DNA of 64,000 nt, from assembly GCF_010682065.1 (NCBI RefSeq), contig NZ_JAAGWG010000006.1:174002-238001 (forward strand), given 5' to 3'. This DNA is from Blastococcus saxobsidens. GTDB taxonomy: Bacteria > Actinomycetota > Actinomycetes > Mycobacteriales > Geodermatophilaceae. The position numbers and the translations under genes are program-made. Positions 10,102 through 21,162 of the stretch are shown in pieces. Numbering within the stretch: position 1 is the stretch's first letter; each line of letters opens with the position of its first letter. Below the pieces are notes generated by a model that was not told the origin of the DNA, made no database searches, and worked only from the letters and a program-made list of their open reading frames with translations.

Positions 10102-11298
10102 TCAGGGCCGCGTCGGCAGGATCTCGCCGCTCACCTCGCCGAGGTCGATGCGGGAGCCGCCCGGCCCCGGAGCGGTCGCGGTGATCGCGACCGTGTCGCC
10201 GTCCTCGAGGAAGGTGCGGGTCGAGCCGTCGGCGAGCGTGAGCGGATGCGCGCCGTTCGCGGTCAGCTCCAGCAGCGAGCCCCACTGGTCGGGGGAGGCG
10301 CCGCTGACCGTGCCCGAGGCGAACAGCTCGCCGGGCAGAGTCGAGGCGCCGTTCACGGTCAGGTGCGCGAGCTGCTGGGCCGGCGTCCAGTACATGTCGC
10401 GGAAGGGCGGCCGGCTGACCAGCTGCCCGTTGATCCGCACCGCGAGCGTGAGGTCCAGCCCCCACGGGGCGTCGTCGTCGCGCAGGTAGGGCAACAGCTC
10501 GGTATCGCGGGGCGGCGGCGTCACCCGGGCCGCCTCGAGGGCGGCCAGCGGCACGATCCACGGCGACATCGAGGTCTGGAACGACTTGCCGAGGAACGGA
10601 CCGAGCGGCTGGTACTCCCATGCCTGCAGGTCGCGGGCCGACCAGTCGTTGACCAGGCAGACACCGAACACGTGCTCGGCGACGTCGGCCACCCGCACCC
10701 GCTCCCCCGGTTCCGAGGGGGCGCCGACCACGAAGCCGACCTCGGCCTCGAAGTCCAGCCGGGCGGTCGGGCCGAACGGCGGCAGCCCGTCGGTCGGCGG
10801 GCCCAGCTGCCCGCAGGGGCGGACGACCGGGGTGCCCGACACCTCCACCGTGCCGGCGCGCCCGTGGTAGCCGATCGGCAGGTGCCGCCAGTTCGGCGGC
10901 AGCGGGTCGCCGTCCGGGCGGAACAGCCGGCCGACGTTCTCGGCGTGCGCCTTCGAGCTGTAGAAGTCGACGTAGTTCGGCACGCCGATCGGGCGGCACA
11001 TCCGCACGCCGTCGAGCGGTAGCAGGTGCGGCTCGACGCGGGCCCGGTGCCGCTCGTCGGTCAACCAGTCGGTCACCTGCTCGCGCAGGATGCGCCAGGC
11101 GTCCGGACCGGCGACCAGGAACCGGTCGAGCGTGCCGGTCCGGTGCACCGGCAGCTCGGTCACGGCGGCCAGGTCGAGCACGCGGTCGCCGATGCGGACG
11201 CCGTGCCGGAACCCGGGCCGCCCACCACCGAGGAAGACCCCCATCGGCAGGTTGTCGATGCCGAACCCGGTGTCCTCCGGCAGCTCGACCCAGGTCAT
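10102..11298 (-). CDS. fahA: Fumarylacetoacetase
   Basis: This 398-residue enzyme hydrolyses fumarylacetoacetate to fumarate and acetoacetate, the last step of tyrosine/homogentisate breakdown. Motifs include PNYVDFYSSKAHAENVG near the N-terminal domain boundary, PIGYHGRAG, the metal-binding acidic stretch DFEAEVGFVVG and NDWSARDLQAWEYQPLGPF. The ATG at 11298 overlaps the hmgA stop as ATGA. It is the third gene of the hppD-hmgA-fahA operon. No maleylacetoacetate isomerase gene lies in the window, so the isomerisation step must be encoded elsewhere or use mycothiol-type chemistry; that part is inference. Confidence 0.97.
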   Translation of the reverse strand: MTWVELPEDTGFGIDNLPMGVFLGGGRPGFRHGVRIGDRVLDLAAVTELPVHRTGTLDRFLVAGPDAWRILREQVTDWLTDERHRARVEPHLLPLDGVRMCRPIGVPNYVDFYSSKAHAENVGRLFRPDGDPLPPNWRHLPIGYHGRAGTVEVSGTPVVRPCGQLGPPTDGLPPFGPTARLDFEAEVGFVVGAPSEPGERVRVADVAEHVFGVCLVNDWSARDLQAWEYQPLGPFLGKSFQTSMSPWIVPLAALEAARVTPPPRDTELLPYLRDDDAPWGLDLTLAVRINGQLVSRPPFRDMYWTPAQQLAHLTVNGASTLPGELFASGTVSGASPDQWGSLLELTANGAHPLTLADGSTRTFLEDGDTVAITATAPGPGGSRIDLGEVSGEILPTRP

Positions 11299-12497
11299 GC
11301 GGGCCCGCGGCCCGACCAGGACCAGGCGTAGCGGCCGTCGTCGACCGCCGTGCCGCCCTCCCCCAGGCCCAGCGGCCGGAAGGTGTCGACCATGACGGCC
11401 AGTTCGTCGAAGCGCTCGGCGCCCAGCGACGCCTCGACCGCGGCCGGCTGCGGCCCGTGCGAGTGCCCGCCGGGGTGCACGGTCACCGACCCCCTGCCGA
11501 TGCCCGAGCCCTTGCGCGCCTCGTAGTCGCCGGCCACGTAGAACATGATCTCGTCGGAGTCGACGTTCGAGTGGTAGTACGGCACCGGCACCGCGAGCGG
11601 GTGGTAGTCGACCTTGCGCGGCACGAAGTTGCAGATGACGAAGTTCGGCCCCTCGAACACCTGGTGCACCGGCGGGGGCTGGTGCACCCGGCCGGTGATC
11701 GGCTCGAAGTCGGCGACGTCGAAGACGTACGGGTAGAGGCAGCCGTCCCAGCCGACGACGTCGAACGGGTGCTCCGGCACGACGTGCACCGTGCCGGCCA
11801 GCCCACCGGGCCCCTCGCCGCGGTGCTTCACGTACACCTCGACGTCGGTGCCCTCGGCCAGCAGCGGTCCGGCCGGCACCCGCAGGTCCCGCTCGCAGTA
11901 GGGCGCGTGCTCGAGGAACTGCCCGTACCGGGACAGGTAGCGCTTCGGCGGGGCGATGTGGCCGCTCGCCTCGATGGCGTAGGTGCGCAGCGGCTCGTCG
12001 CCGGTCAGGACCCAGCGGTGCGTCGTCGCCCGCGGCAGGACGACGTAGTCGCCCGGCCCGACGTCCAGCGCGCCGAAGACCGTCTCGACCGTCGCGGTCC
12101 CGCGCTCGACGAAGACGCACTCGTCACCGACGGCGTTGCGGTACAGCGGGCTGGTCAGGCTGCTCACGGCGTAGGAGATGCGGACGTCGGCGTTGCCCAG
12201 GACCAGCCGACGGCCGGTGACCGGGTCCACCGCCTTGTGTTCCTCGCCCGGGAAGAGGTCGTGCAGCTTCAGGTGCCGGGGCACCAGCGGGCTGTTCGGC
12301 GTCGTCGTCTGGTCGGGCATCCCCCACGGCCGGGCGTCGACCAGGGAGGAGGGCACGCCGCGGTGGTAGAGGAGCGAACTGTCGGAGGAGAAGCCCTCCT
12401 CCCCCATCAGCTCCTCGGAGTACAGCCGCCCGTCGGGACGGCGGAACTGGGTGTGCCGCTTCCGCGGCACCTCGCCCACCTGCCGGTAGTGCGCCAT
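11295..12497 (-). CDS. hmgA: Homogentisate 1,2-dioxygenase
   Basis: This 400-residue cupin-fold, non-heme Fe(II) enzyme opens the homogentisate ring to maleylacetoacetate. The Fe ligands lie in the C-terminal region: His and Glu in HSNVDSDE and His in HPGGHSHGP. The N-terminus contains the expected YSEELMGEEGFS and SLLYH region. The ATG at 12497 follows GAGGGGA at normal spacing. The gene sits between hppD and fahA and overlaps fahA by 4 bases. A perfect 18-bp palindrome fills most of the gap upstream. Confidence 0.97.
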   Translation of the reverse strand: MAHYRQVGEVPRKRHTQFRRPDGRLYSEELMGEEGFSSDSSLLYHRGVPSSLVDARPWGMPDQTTTPNSPLVPRHLKLHDLFPGEEHKAVDPVTGRRLVLGNADVRISYAVSSLTSPLYRNAVGDECVFVERGTATVETVFGALDVGPGDYVVLPRATTHRWVLTGDEPLRTYAIEASGHIAPPKRYLSRYGQFLEHAPYCERDLRVPAGPLLAEGTDVEVYVKHRGEGPGGLAGTVHVVPEHPFDVVGWDGCLYPYVFDVADFEPITGRVHQPPPVHQVFEGPNFVICNFVPRKVDYHPLAVPVPYYHSNVDSDEIMFYVAGDYEARKGSGIGRGSVTVHPGGHSHGPQPAAVEASLGAERFDELAVMVDTFRPLGLGEGGTAVDDGRYAWSWSGRGPA

Positions 12498-12513
12498 CTC
12501 GGTCCCCTCGCGT

Positions 12514-12531
12514 GCTTTTCCGCGGAAAAGC
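12514..12531. promoter_or_regulatory. Perfect 18-bp palindrome between hppD and hmgA
   Basis: GCTTTTCCGCGGAAAAGC directly abuts the hppD stop codon and ends 16 bp before the hmgA ATG. As RNA it folds into a 7-bp stem with a CGCG loop. Its A/T-rich arms stand out in this GC-rich DNA. It could be an operator, a processing site or an intra-operon stem that tunes hmgA-fahA expression. Confidence 0.5.
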
Positions 12532-14417
<1,886 letters not shown>

Positions 14418-14469
14418 GCCGAGGTTGCGCCGTGCCCGCCGGCTACCGCCGGCGCCTGTCCGGCTGACC

Positions 14470-14475
14470 TAGGCT
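14470..14475 (+). promoter_or_regulatory. -10 box for the DUF881 gene
   Basis: TAGGCT is followed by 7 nt and the ATG at 14483, predicting a leaderless mRNA. Confidence 0.5.
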
Positions 14476-14482
14476 GGACGCG

Positions 14483-15385
14483 ATGGACGAGGAGTCGACG
14501 ACCGACGACGGGACGCCGCGCCCGCACGCCGACGACACGTCGGCCACGTCGCGCGCAACTCCTGAGCCGCGGCCGGACGACGCGGATCCCGAGGCCCCCG
14601 TGGCGGCGGGCGCCGCGAGCGAGGCCGAGGACGTGCCGGCCGAGGACGCGCCGACCGAGGACGGGGCCGACGGCGATGGCGAGCCTGCCACCACGCAGCA
14701 GGACTCGACCTCAGGTAGAGGGTCAGGGCGCTCCCGCGCCTGGAGCCGCCCGATGGCGGTGGCCGCCAGCACCGTGGTCGCGCTCGTCCTGGGCTTCGCC
14801 CTGACCGTGCAGATCCGCAGCACCAGCGAGCCGGACACCCCCGTCGTGAGCCGCGAGGAGGACCTGGTCCTCATCCTCGACGAGCTCGACTCCCGCGAGG
14901 AGCAGCTGCGACGACAGCTCTCCCAGACGCGGCAGACCGTCGAGGAGCTGTCCACCGGCCAGCAGAAGTCCGGCCGGGCCGCGGAGGAGGCGCGGGCCCG
15001 CGCGGAGGCCATCGGGATCCTCAACGGCACGCTGCCGGCCAGCGGTCCGGGCATCGTCATGACCATCCAGGACCCCGACGGCGCCGTCCCCACCTCGGTG
15101 GTCCTCGGCGCCATCCAGGAGCTGCGCGGCGCCGGCGCGGAGGCCATGGAGATCGACGGCGTGCGCGTCGTCGTCTCCAGCGCCGTCACCGGCTCGCCGG
15201 GGAACCTCCGCATCGACGGCGTCCCGCTGGACAGCCCCTACGAGTTCCGCGTCGTCGGGCCGGCCCCGGCCATGGAGATCGCGCTCAACGTGTCCGGTGG
15301 CGTGGTCGCCGACGTCGGCCGGGTCGGCGGCGCGGCCGTCGTCCGGCAGACCGACGTCGTCACCGTGGACGCGACCGTCGGCTGA
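14483..15385 (+). CDS. DUF881-family membrane-anchored protein
   Basis: This 300-residue protein has a disordered, acidic N-terminus (residues 1-75, rich in Asp, Glu, Ala and Pro). One membrane helix follows at about residues 93-110 (MAVAASTVVALVLGFALTV), then a coiled coil (ILDELDSREEQLRRQLSQ) and the DUF881 domain (GIVMTIQDPDG, IQELRGAGAEAMEIDG, VRVVVSSAVTGS). The domain should face outside the cell. DUF881 proteins are common in actinobacteria near cell-division loci, but here no division gene is adjacent. It ends 9 bp from the convergent SnoaL-like gene. The biochemical function is unknown. Confidence 0.85.
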   Translation: MDEESTTDDGTPRPHADDTSATSRATPEPRPDDADPEAPVAAGAASEAEDVPAEDAPTEDGADGDGEPATTQQDSTSGRGSGRSRAWSRPMAVAASTVVALVLGFALTVQIRSTSEPDTPVVSREEDLVLILDELDSREEQLRRQLSQTRQTVEELSTGQQKSGRAAEEARARAEAIGILNGTLPASGPGIVMTIQDPDGAVPTSVVLGAIQELRGAGAEAMEIDGVRVVVSSAVTGSPGNLRIDGVPLDSPYEFRVVGPAPAMEIALNVSGGVVADVGRVGGAAVVRQTDVVTVDATVG

Positions 15386-15394
15386 CCGCCGGCG

Positions 15395-15859
15395 TCACTG
15401 CGGGATGAGCAGGCCTCGCAGCTCCTCGGTGAGCGCCTCCCGGGCCTCGGGGTGCTGGTCCCAGGCGGCGGGCGTGGCCTGGAACAGCGAGATCCGCCAG
15501 CGGCCCCGGCCCTCGTCGACGGCGATCATCGTGTGGACGGCGTTGAGCGACGGGTCCAGGTCGTTGCCGTTGGCCGGGATCATCCCCGCGTGGGCGGTGA
15601 GCATCGCGACGCCGGGTCCCACCGGGCGCACCGAGCGGACCACGGCCACGTAGGCCGGGGTCTCGTGCGTGCCGAACACCTGGCGGAGGTCGGCGGCGAT
15701 GGACAGCCGGCCGCGATGGTGGGTGCCGTCGAAGCCGATGATGTCGCCGTCGTCGGCGAACCCGGCCGCCACCGCCGCGCCGCTGCGCCGGTTCCAGCCG
15801 TCGACGAACTGCGCGTACAGCGAGCGGATCTGGGCGTCCTGCGGGTGCGCTGCGGTCAC
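15395..15859 (-). CDS. SnoaL/NTF2-like protein (SgcJ/EcaC type)
   Basis: This 154-residue protein has the pattern of SgcJ/EcaC-type NTF2-fold proteins: IRSLYAQFVDGWNRRSGAAVAAGFADDGDIIGFDG, then HRGRLSIAADLRQVF and a C-terminal strand region. Proteins of this fold bind small hydrophobic ligands or catalyse simple cyclisation or isomerisation; no substrate can be assigned. The GTG at 15859 follows GGAGGAG at 5-6 nt spacing. It is transcribed alone, with an inverted repeat at 15913-15936 upstream. Confidence 0.85.
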   Translation of the reverse strand: MTAAHPQDAQIRSLYAQFVDGWNRRSGAAVAAGFADDGDIIGFDGTHHRGRLSIAADLRQVFGTHETPAYVAVVRSVRPVGPGVAMLTAHAGMIPANGNDLDPSLNAVHTMIAVDEGRGRWRISLFQATPAAWDQHPEAREALTEELRGLLIPQ

Positions 15860-15912
15860 GTCTCCTCCTCGCTGGCGTTCGTCGGTGCGTCCCGACGGTG
15901 CTCAAGTTCCTT

Positions 15913-15936
15913 CGTGACCGCGCCAGCCCGGTCACG
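15913..15936. promoter_or_regulatory. Inverted repeat upstream of the SnoaL-like gene
   Basis: CGTGACC and GGTCACG are separated by 10 bp, 54-77 bp upstream of the GTG at 15859. It may be a regulator-binding site; no regulator is adjacent. The rest of 15860-16114 shows nothing else convincing. Confidence 0.3.
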
Positions 15937-16114
15937 TGCCCCGGCAGCGGCCGCCCGGGACAGGAGTGACGCTAGTGCTCCAGCGGGACGGACCGTCCGA
16001 CGCTCGCCGGTGTTCTCCGCCGCACCACCAGCGGTTTCTGCCGTTCCCCGAGCGCCCGCGACCGGTTGTGCTCGGTCGTGCGCGCAGCGCCACCGGCAAG
16101 CCTCGGGTTCAGGT

Positions 16115-18010
16115 TCACCCCACGACGATCCGGTCCTGCTCCTTCTCGGCGAACTGCGTCCGGTACAGGTCGGCGTACCGGCCGCCCCGGGTGAGCAGTT
16201 CCTCGTGAGTGCCGGACTCCACGATCCGCCCGTCGTCGACGACGAGGATCTGGTCGGCGCTGCGGATGGTGGACAACCGGTGCGCGATGACCAGCGAGGT
16301 GCGACCGGCCAGCGCGGTGTCCAGGGCGTGCTGGACCGCCGCCTCCGACTCGCTGTCCAGGTGGGCCGTCGCCTCGTCGAGGATCACGATCCCCGGGGCC
16401 TTCAGCAGCACGCGGGCGATCGCCAGCCGTTGCTTCTCCCCGCCGGAGAGCCGGTAGCCGCGGTCCCCCACGACGGTGTCCAGCCCCTCCGGCAGCGCCC
16501 GCACGAGGTCGGCGATCCGGGCGCCGGTGAGGGCGTCCCACACCTGCTCGTCGGTGGCGTCCGGCCGGGCGTACAGCAGGTTGGCGCGCATCGTGTCGTG
16601 GAAGAGGTGCGAGTCCTGGCTGACGACGCCGATCGCGTCCTGCAGGGAGGCGAAGGTCGCCCGGCGGACGTCGACGCCGCCGACCCGGACCGCGCCACCG
16701 GTGACGTCGTACAGCCGCGGCACCAGGTGCGCGATGGTCGACTTGCCGGCGCCGGAGTGCCCGACCAGGGCCACGAGCTGGCCGGGCGCCACGCGGAAGG
16801 AGATCTCGTGGAGCACGTCGACCGGCCCACCGTGCTCGGGCAGCGACACCTCTTCCAGTGACGGCAGCGAGACGTCGGACCCGGCCGGGTAGCTGAACGA
16901 CACGGAGTCGAACTCGATCGACCGGTCCCCCGCCGGGACGGCGACGGCGTCGGGGGCCTCCCGGATCATCGGCGGCAGGTCGAGGACCTCGAAGACGCGG
17001 TCGAAGCTCACCATCGCACTCATCACGTCGACCCGGACGTTGGCCAGCGCGGTGAGCGGGCCGTAGAGCCGGGACAGCAGCAGGGCCAGCGCGACGACGT
17101 CGCCGGGGCTCAGGTCGCCGGTGAACGCCAGCCAGCCGCCGAGCCCGTAGACCAGGGCGGTGGCCAGGGCGGCGACCAGGGTCAGGGCGACGAAGAAGGT
17201 CCGGCCGTACATGGCCGACAGGACGCCGATGTCGCGCACCCGCGCGGCCCGCCCGCGGAAGGAGTCGGCCTCCACGGCCGGTCGGCCGAACAGCTTGACC
17301 AGCAGCGCGCCGGCGACGTTGAACCGCTCGGTCATCGTCGCGTTCATCGACGCGTTGAGCGAGTACGACTCCCGGGTGATCTCCTGCAGCCGGCTGCCGA
17401 TGCGGCGGGCGGGCAGGACGAACAGCGGCACGAGGACCAGCGAGAGCAGGGTGATCTGCCAGGACAGCGTGAACATGACACCGGCGGTGAGCACCAGCCC
17501 GATGACGTTGGAGACGACGCCGGACAGCGTCGAGGTGAACGCCTGCTGGGCGCCGACCACGTCGTTGTTGAGCCGGCTGACCAGCGCACCGGTCTGCGTG
17601 CGGGTGAAGAAGGCGACCGGCATCTGCTGCACGTGCTCGAACACGCGGCTGCGCAGGTCGTAGATGACGCCCTCGCCGATCCGGGCGGAGAACCACCTGG
17701 TGCCCAGCGAGATGCCCGCGTCGACGACGGCCAGGGCGGCGATGACCAGCGCGATCCGCACGATGCCGCCGGTGGTGCCCTCGAGGCGGGCGATCCTGTT
17801 GACGATGTCGCCGGCGAGCAGCGGGGTGATGACACCGATGATCGAGGAGCCGACGACCAGCGCCAGGAAGAACGACAGCTCACGCCGGTAGGGCCGGGCG
17901 ATGCCCAGGATCCGCCGGACCGTGCCCTTGGGCAGCTGCCGCGCGGTGACCGACGGGTCCCGCCGGAACGACCGCATCGCGGCCATGGAGGTCATGGGTT
18001 GGCCGTCCAT
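16115..18010 (-). CDS. ABC exporter, fused permease and ATPase
   Basis: This 631-residue half-transporter belongs to the MsbA/multidrug-like type. The N-terminal transmembrane domain spans residues about 35-330, with segments such as LSFFLALVVGSSIIGVI and VIGLVLTAGVMFTLSW. The ATPase domain has Walker A GHSGAGKST (about 413), signature LSGGEKQR (about 519), Walker B IVILDEATA (about 538) and the His of VIAHRLSTI. It would act as a homodimer to export a drug, lipid or peptide; the substrate is unknown. The ATG at 18010 follows GAGGTGGGAT. It lies downstream of echA, separated by a strong hairpin. Confidence 0.95.
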   Translation of the reverse strand: MDGQPMTSMAAMRSFRRDPSVTARQLPKGTVRRILGIARPYRRELSFFLALVVGSSIIGVITPLLAGDIVNRIARLEGTTGGIVRIALVIAALAVVDAGISLGTRWFSARIGEGVIYDLRSRVFEHVQQMPVAFFTRTQTGALVSRLNNDVVGAQQAFTSTLSGVVSNVIGLVLTAGVMFTLSWQITLLSLVLVPLFVLPARRIGSRLQEITRESYSLNASMNATMTERFNVAGALLVKLFGRPAVEADSFRGRAARVRDIGVLSAMYGRTFFVALTLVAALATALVYGLGGWLAFTGDLSPGDVVALALLLSRLYGPLTALANVRVDVMSAMVSFDRVFEVLDLPPMIREAPDAVAVPAGDRSIEFDSVSFSYPAGSDVSLPSLEEVSLPEHGGPVDVLHEISFRVAPGQLVALVGHSGAGKSTIAHLVPRLYDVTGGAVRVGGVDVRRATFASLQDAIGVVSQDSHLFHDTMRANLLYARPDATDEQVWDALTGARIADLVRALPEGLDTVVGDRGYRLSGGEKQRLAIARVLLKAPGIVILDEATAHLDSESEAAVQHALDTALAGRTSLVIAHRLSTIRSADQILVVDDGRIVESGTHEELLTRGGRYADLYRTQFAEKEQDRIVVG

Positions 18011-18033
18011 CCCACCTCCTCGGGTCCGCCGGT

Positions 18034-18066
18034 AGCGCCCCGGCCGCTCGTGCCAACCGGGGCGCT
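18034..18066. terminator. 10-bp hairpin after echA
   Basis: AGCGCCCCGG (18034-18043) and CCGGGGCGCT (18057-18066) pair perfectly around a 13-nt loop. It lies 25-57 nt beyond the minus-strand echA stop and ahead of the ABC exporter gene, so it probably ends the HTH-echA transcript. Confidence 0.5.
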
Positions 18067-18090
18067 CCCGCGCTTGTTCCGAAGAGCCTC

Positions 18091-18882
18091 TCAGCGACCG
18101 CTGACGAGATCGTGCAGCCGCTGCACCTGGGCGACCCGCTCTGCGGCGTCCTGGGTCGGGAAGTCGTTGCGGACGGCCGACCGGACCAGGGCGGTCGTGG
18201 CGCGGCTGGCGCCGACCGGCGGGGCCAGCAGCGCCTGCACCAGGTCGGCGACGGCGCCGTCGAGCTCACCGCGCCCGACGACGAGCGTGGCCAACCCGAT
18301 GGCCTGCGCCTCCGTCGCGCCCACGGCCCGCCCGGTCAGGCACATCTCCAGGGCACGCGAGTACCCGACCAGCTCCACCAGGGTGCTGGTGCCGGTCAGA
18401 TCCGGCACCAGGCCCAGCGTCACCTCGGGCAGCCGCAGCTGCGCGTCGTCGGCCATCACCCGCAGGTCGCAGGCCAGGGCGAGCTGCGCGCCCGCCCCGA
18501 TGGCGTGCCCCTGCACCGCGGCGACCGAGACGATGCCGGGCGAGCGCAGCCAGCGGAAGCCGTCCTGGTAGCCGCGGATGCGCTCCTGCGCCTCCTCGAC
18601 CGGCAGGCCGACCAGTTCGCCGAGACCGCCGCCGCCGGTCGCCGACGTGTCGAACATGCTGCGGTCCAGCCCGGCGGAGAACGACCGGCCCTCCCCCCGG
18701 AGGACGACGACGCGGACGTCGTCGTCGAGGGAGGCGCCGACGTCGGCCAGGGCCGACCAGGTGGCCGGCAACTGGGCGTTCAGCTGGTCGGGGCGGTCCA
18801 GCGTGACGGTGAGGACGGCGCCGTCACGCTGGGTCCGCACCCATCCGGACTCGGGCAGGGAGCTCGTGGGGTCGGAGGTCAC
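18091..18882 (-). CDS. Enoyl-CoA hydratase/isomerase family protein
   Basis: This 263-residue crotonase-fold protein should act on a CoA thioester. The oxyanion-hole region is SFSAGLD, and the central motif reads HAIGAGAQLALACDLRVMADDAQLRLPEVTLGLVPDLTG. The second catalytic Glu (LPEV) is present. The position of the first catalytic Glu (GGGxEL in hydratases) is Gln (GAGAQL), so isomerase or other crotonase chemistry is as likely as hydration. The GTG at 18882 overlaps the stop of the upstream HTH gene (GTGA), so the two are coupled. Confidence 0.9.
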   Translation of the reverse strand: MTSDPTSSLPESGWVRTQRDGAVLTVTLDRPDQLNAQLPATWSALADVGASLDDDVRVVVLRGEGRSFSAGLDRSMFDTSATGGGGLGELVGLPVEEAQERIRGYQDGFRWLRSPGIVSVAAVQGHAIGAGAQLALACDLRVMADDAQLRLPEVTLGLVPDLTGTSTLVELVGYSRALEMCLTGRAVGATEAQAIGLATLVVGRGELDGAVADLVQALLAPPVGASRATTALVRSAVRNDFPTQDAAERVAQVQRLHDLVSGR

Positions 18883-19106
18883 GCCTTCTTACTATTCCGG
18901 TTCGCTCCGCCGCGGCTGCGCAGCGAGGCCCCGGACTCGGAGAGGAGACGGTGGACGAACCCGTAGGACCGGTTCGTCGAGGTGGCCAGCGAGCGGATGC
19001 TCTCGCCCTCGTCGTACCGCTTGCGCAGCTCGTCGGCGAGCGTCGACCGGTCTCCCCCGGTGATCCGCTTGCCCTTGCCGAGGTCCGCAGTTGTCGCGTC
19101 GGCCAT
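18879..19106 (-). CDS. Small helix-turn-helix protein, 75 aa
   Basis: This 75-residue protein has one HTH: LADELRKRYDEGESIRSLATSTNRSYGFVHRLLSESG, then a basic Arg/Gly tail ending NRNSKKA. Similar short HTH proteins with an SYGFVHR helix are widely conserved in actinobacteria; their target is not known to me. The ATG at 19106 is preceded by GGAGGGG. Its stop overlaps the echA GTG. Because the DNA-binding helix is almost the whole protein, it may act as a dimer or a resolvase-like domain remnant. Confidence 0.85.
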   Translation of the reverse strand: MADATTADLGKGKRITGGDRSTLADELRKRYDEGESIRSLATSTNRSYGFVHRLLSESGASLRSRGGANRNSKKA

Positions 19107-19321
19107 GGCTCCCCTCCGTGTCAGCCGCCGTCCCCAGCAGGTGCCGGCGGGACCGACCCGCTGGCGGGCCGGTCGTGGCTGTCGCCGTGGTGCCGCTGTC
19201 CTGGTGACCACGGCTCCCGCCAACCCATGATCACCCAGACCGTGGGTGTCGGCCACGTGAACGGGACGATCGGAATCGGCCGTACGGGGCCGCGGCGGGC
19301 GGCCGACACGGAAGGAGTCCG

Positions 19322-19363
19322 GTCGTTCCGAGTGGACCCCGCAGGGGTCCGCGCAGGAACGAC
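19322..19363. terminator. Two-tier stem-loop between ABC-F and HTH genes
   Basis: Outer arms GTCGTTCC/GGAACGAC (8 bp) enclose inner arms GGACCCC/GGGGTCC (7 bp) with a GCA loop. Small internal loops (GAGT and GCGCA) separate the tiers. It lies 72-113 nt after the ABC-F stop and could be a terminator or part of the HTH-echA leader. Confidence 0.5.
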
Positions 19364-19403
19364 TCAACGGCTCCGCGGTCGTGGGGACGACACGTGGCCG
19401 CGG

Positions 19404-19422
19404 TGCGGTCCGGAGGACCGCA
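19404..19422. terminator. Hairpin just after the ABC-F stop codon
   Basis: TGCGGTCC and GGACCGCA form an 8-bp stem with a GGA loop, starting 12 nt after the minus-strand stop at 19435. No T-tract follows. It is probably the terminator of the ABC-F gene. Confidence 0.5.
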
Positions 19423-19434
19423 GTGTCATGGCCG

Positions 19435-21036
<1,602 letters not shown>

Positions 21037-21043
21037 TGATCCC

Positions 21044-21049
21044 AGGGTA
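21044..21049 (-). promoter_or_regulatory. -10 box for the ABC-F gene
   Basis: The minus strand reads TACCCT, then 7 nt, then the GTG at 21036. A leaderless transcript is predicted. Confidence 0.5.
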
Positions 21050-21162
21050 GGCGCTCCGGGGCCGATACCACGAACGCATTCGGGGTGACATCGACGGCAT
21101 CCCCCCGTCCCCGGCGCGCCGGACGGCGATTCGAGCGGCACCTGCGCGGGCACGGAGCTGCG

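Larger units (their letters stand above)
19107..19434. other. 328-bp intergenic region between the ABC-F and HTH genes
   Basis: I see no gene here. The region holds two hairpins (19322-19363 and 19404-19422), both nearer the ABC-F stop, and should contain the promoter of the HTH-echA operon. No clear -10 box could be chosen. Confidence 0.6.

Noticed and set aside
21085..21162. Earlier GTG start for the polytopic membrane protein
   Set aside because: It has no ribosome site; the GTG at 21163 has GGAG at 5-nt spacing.
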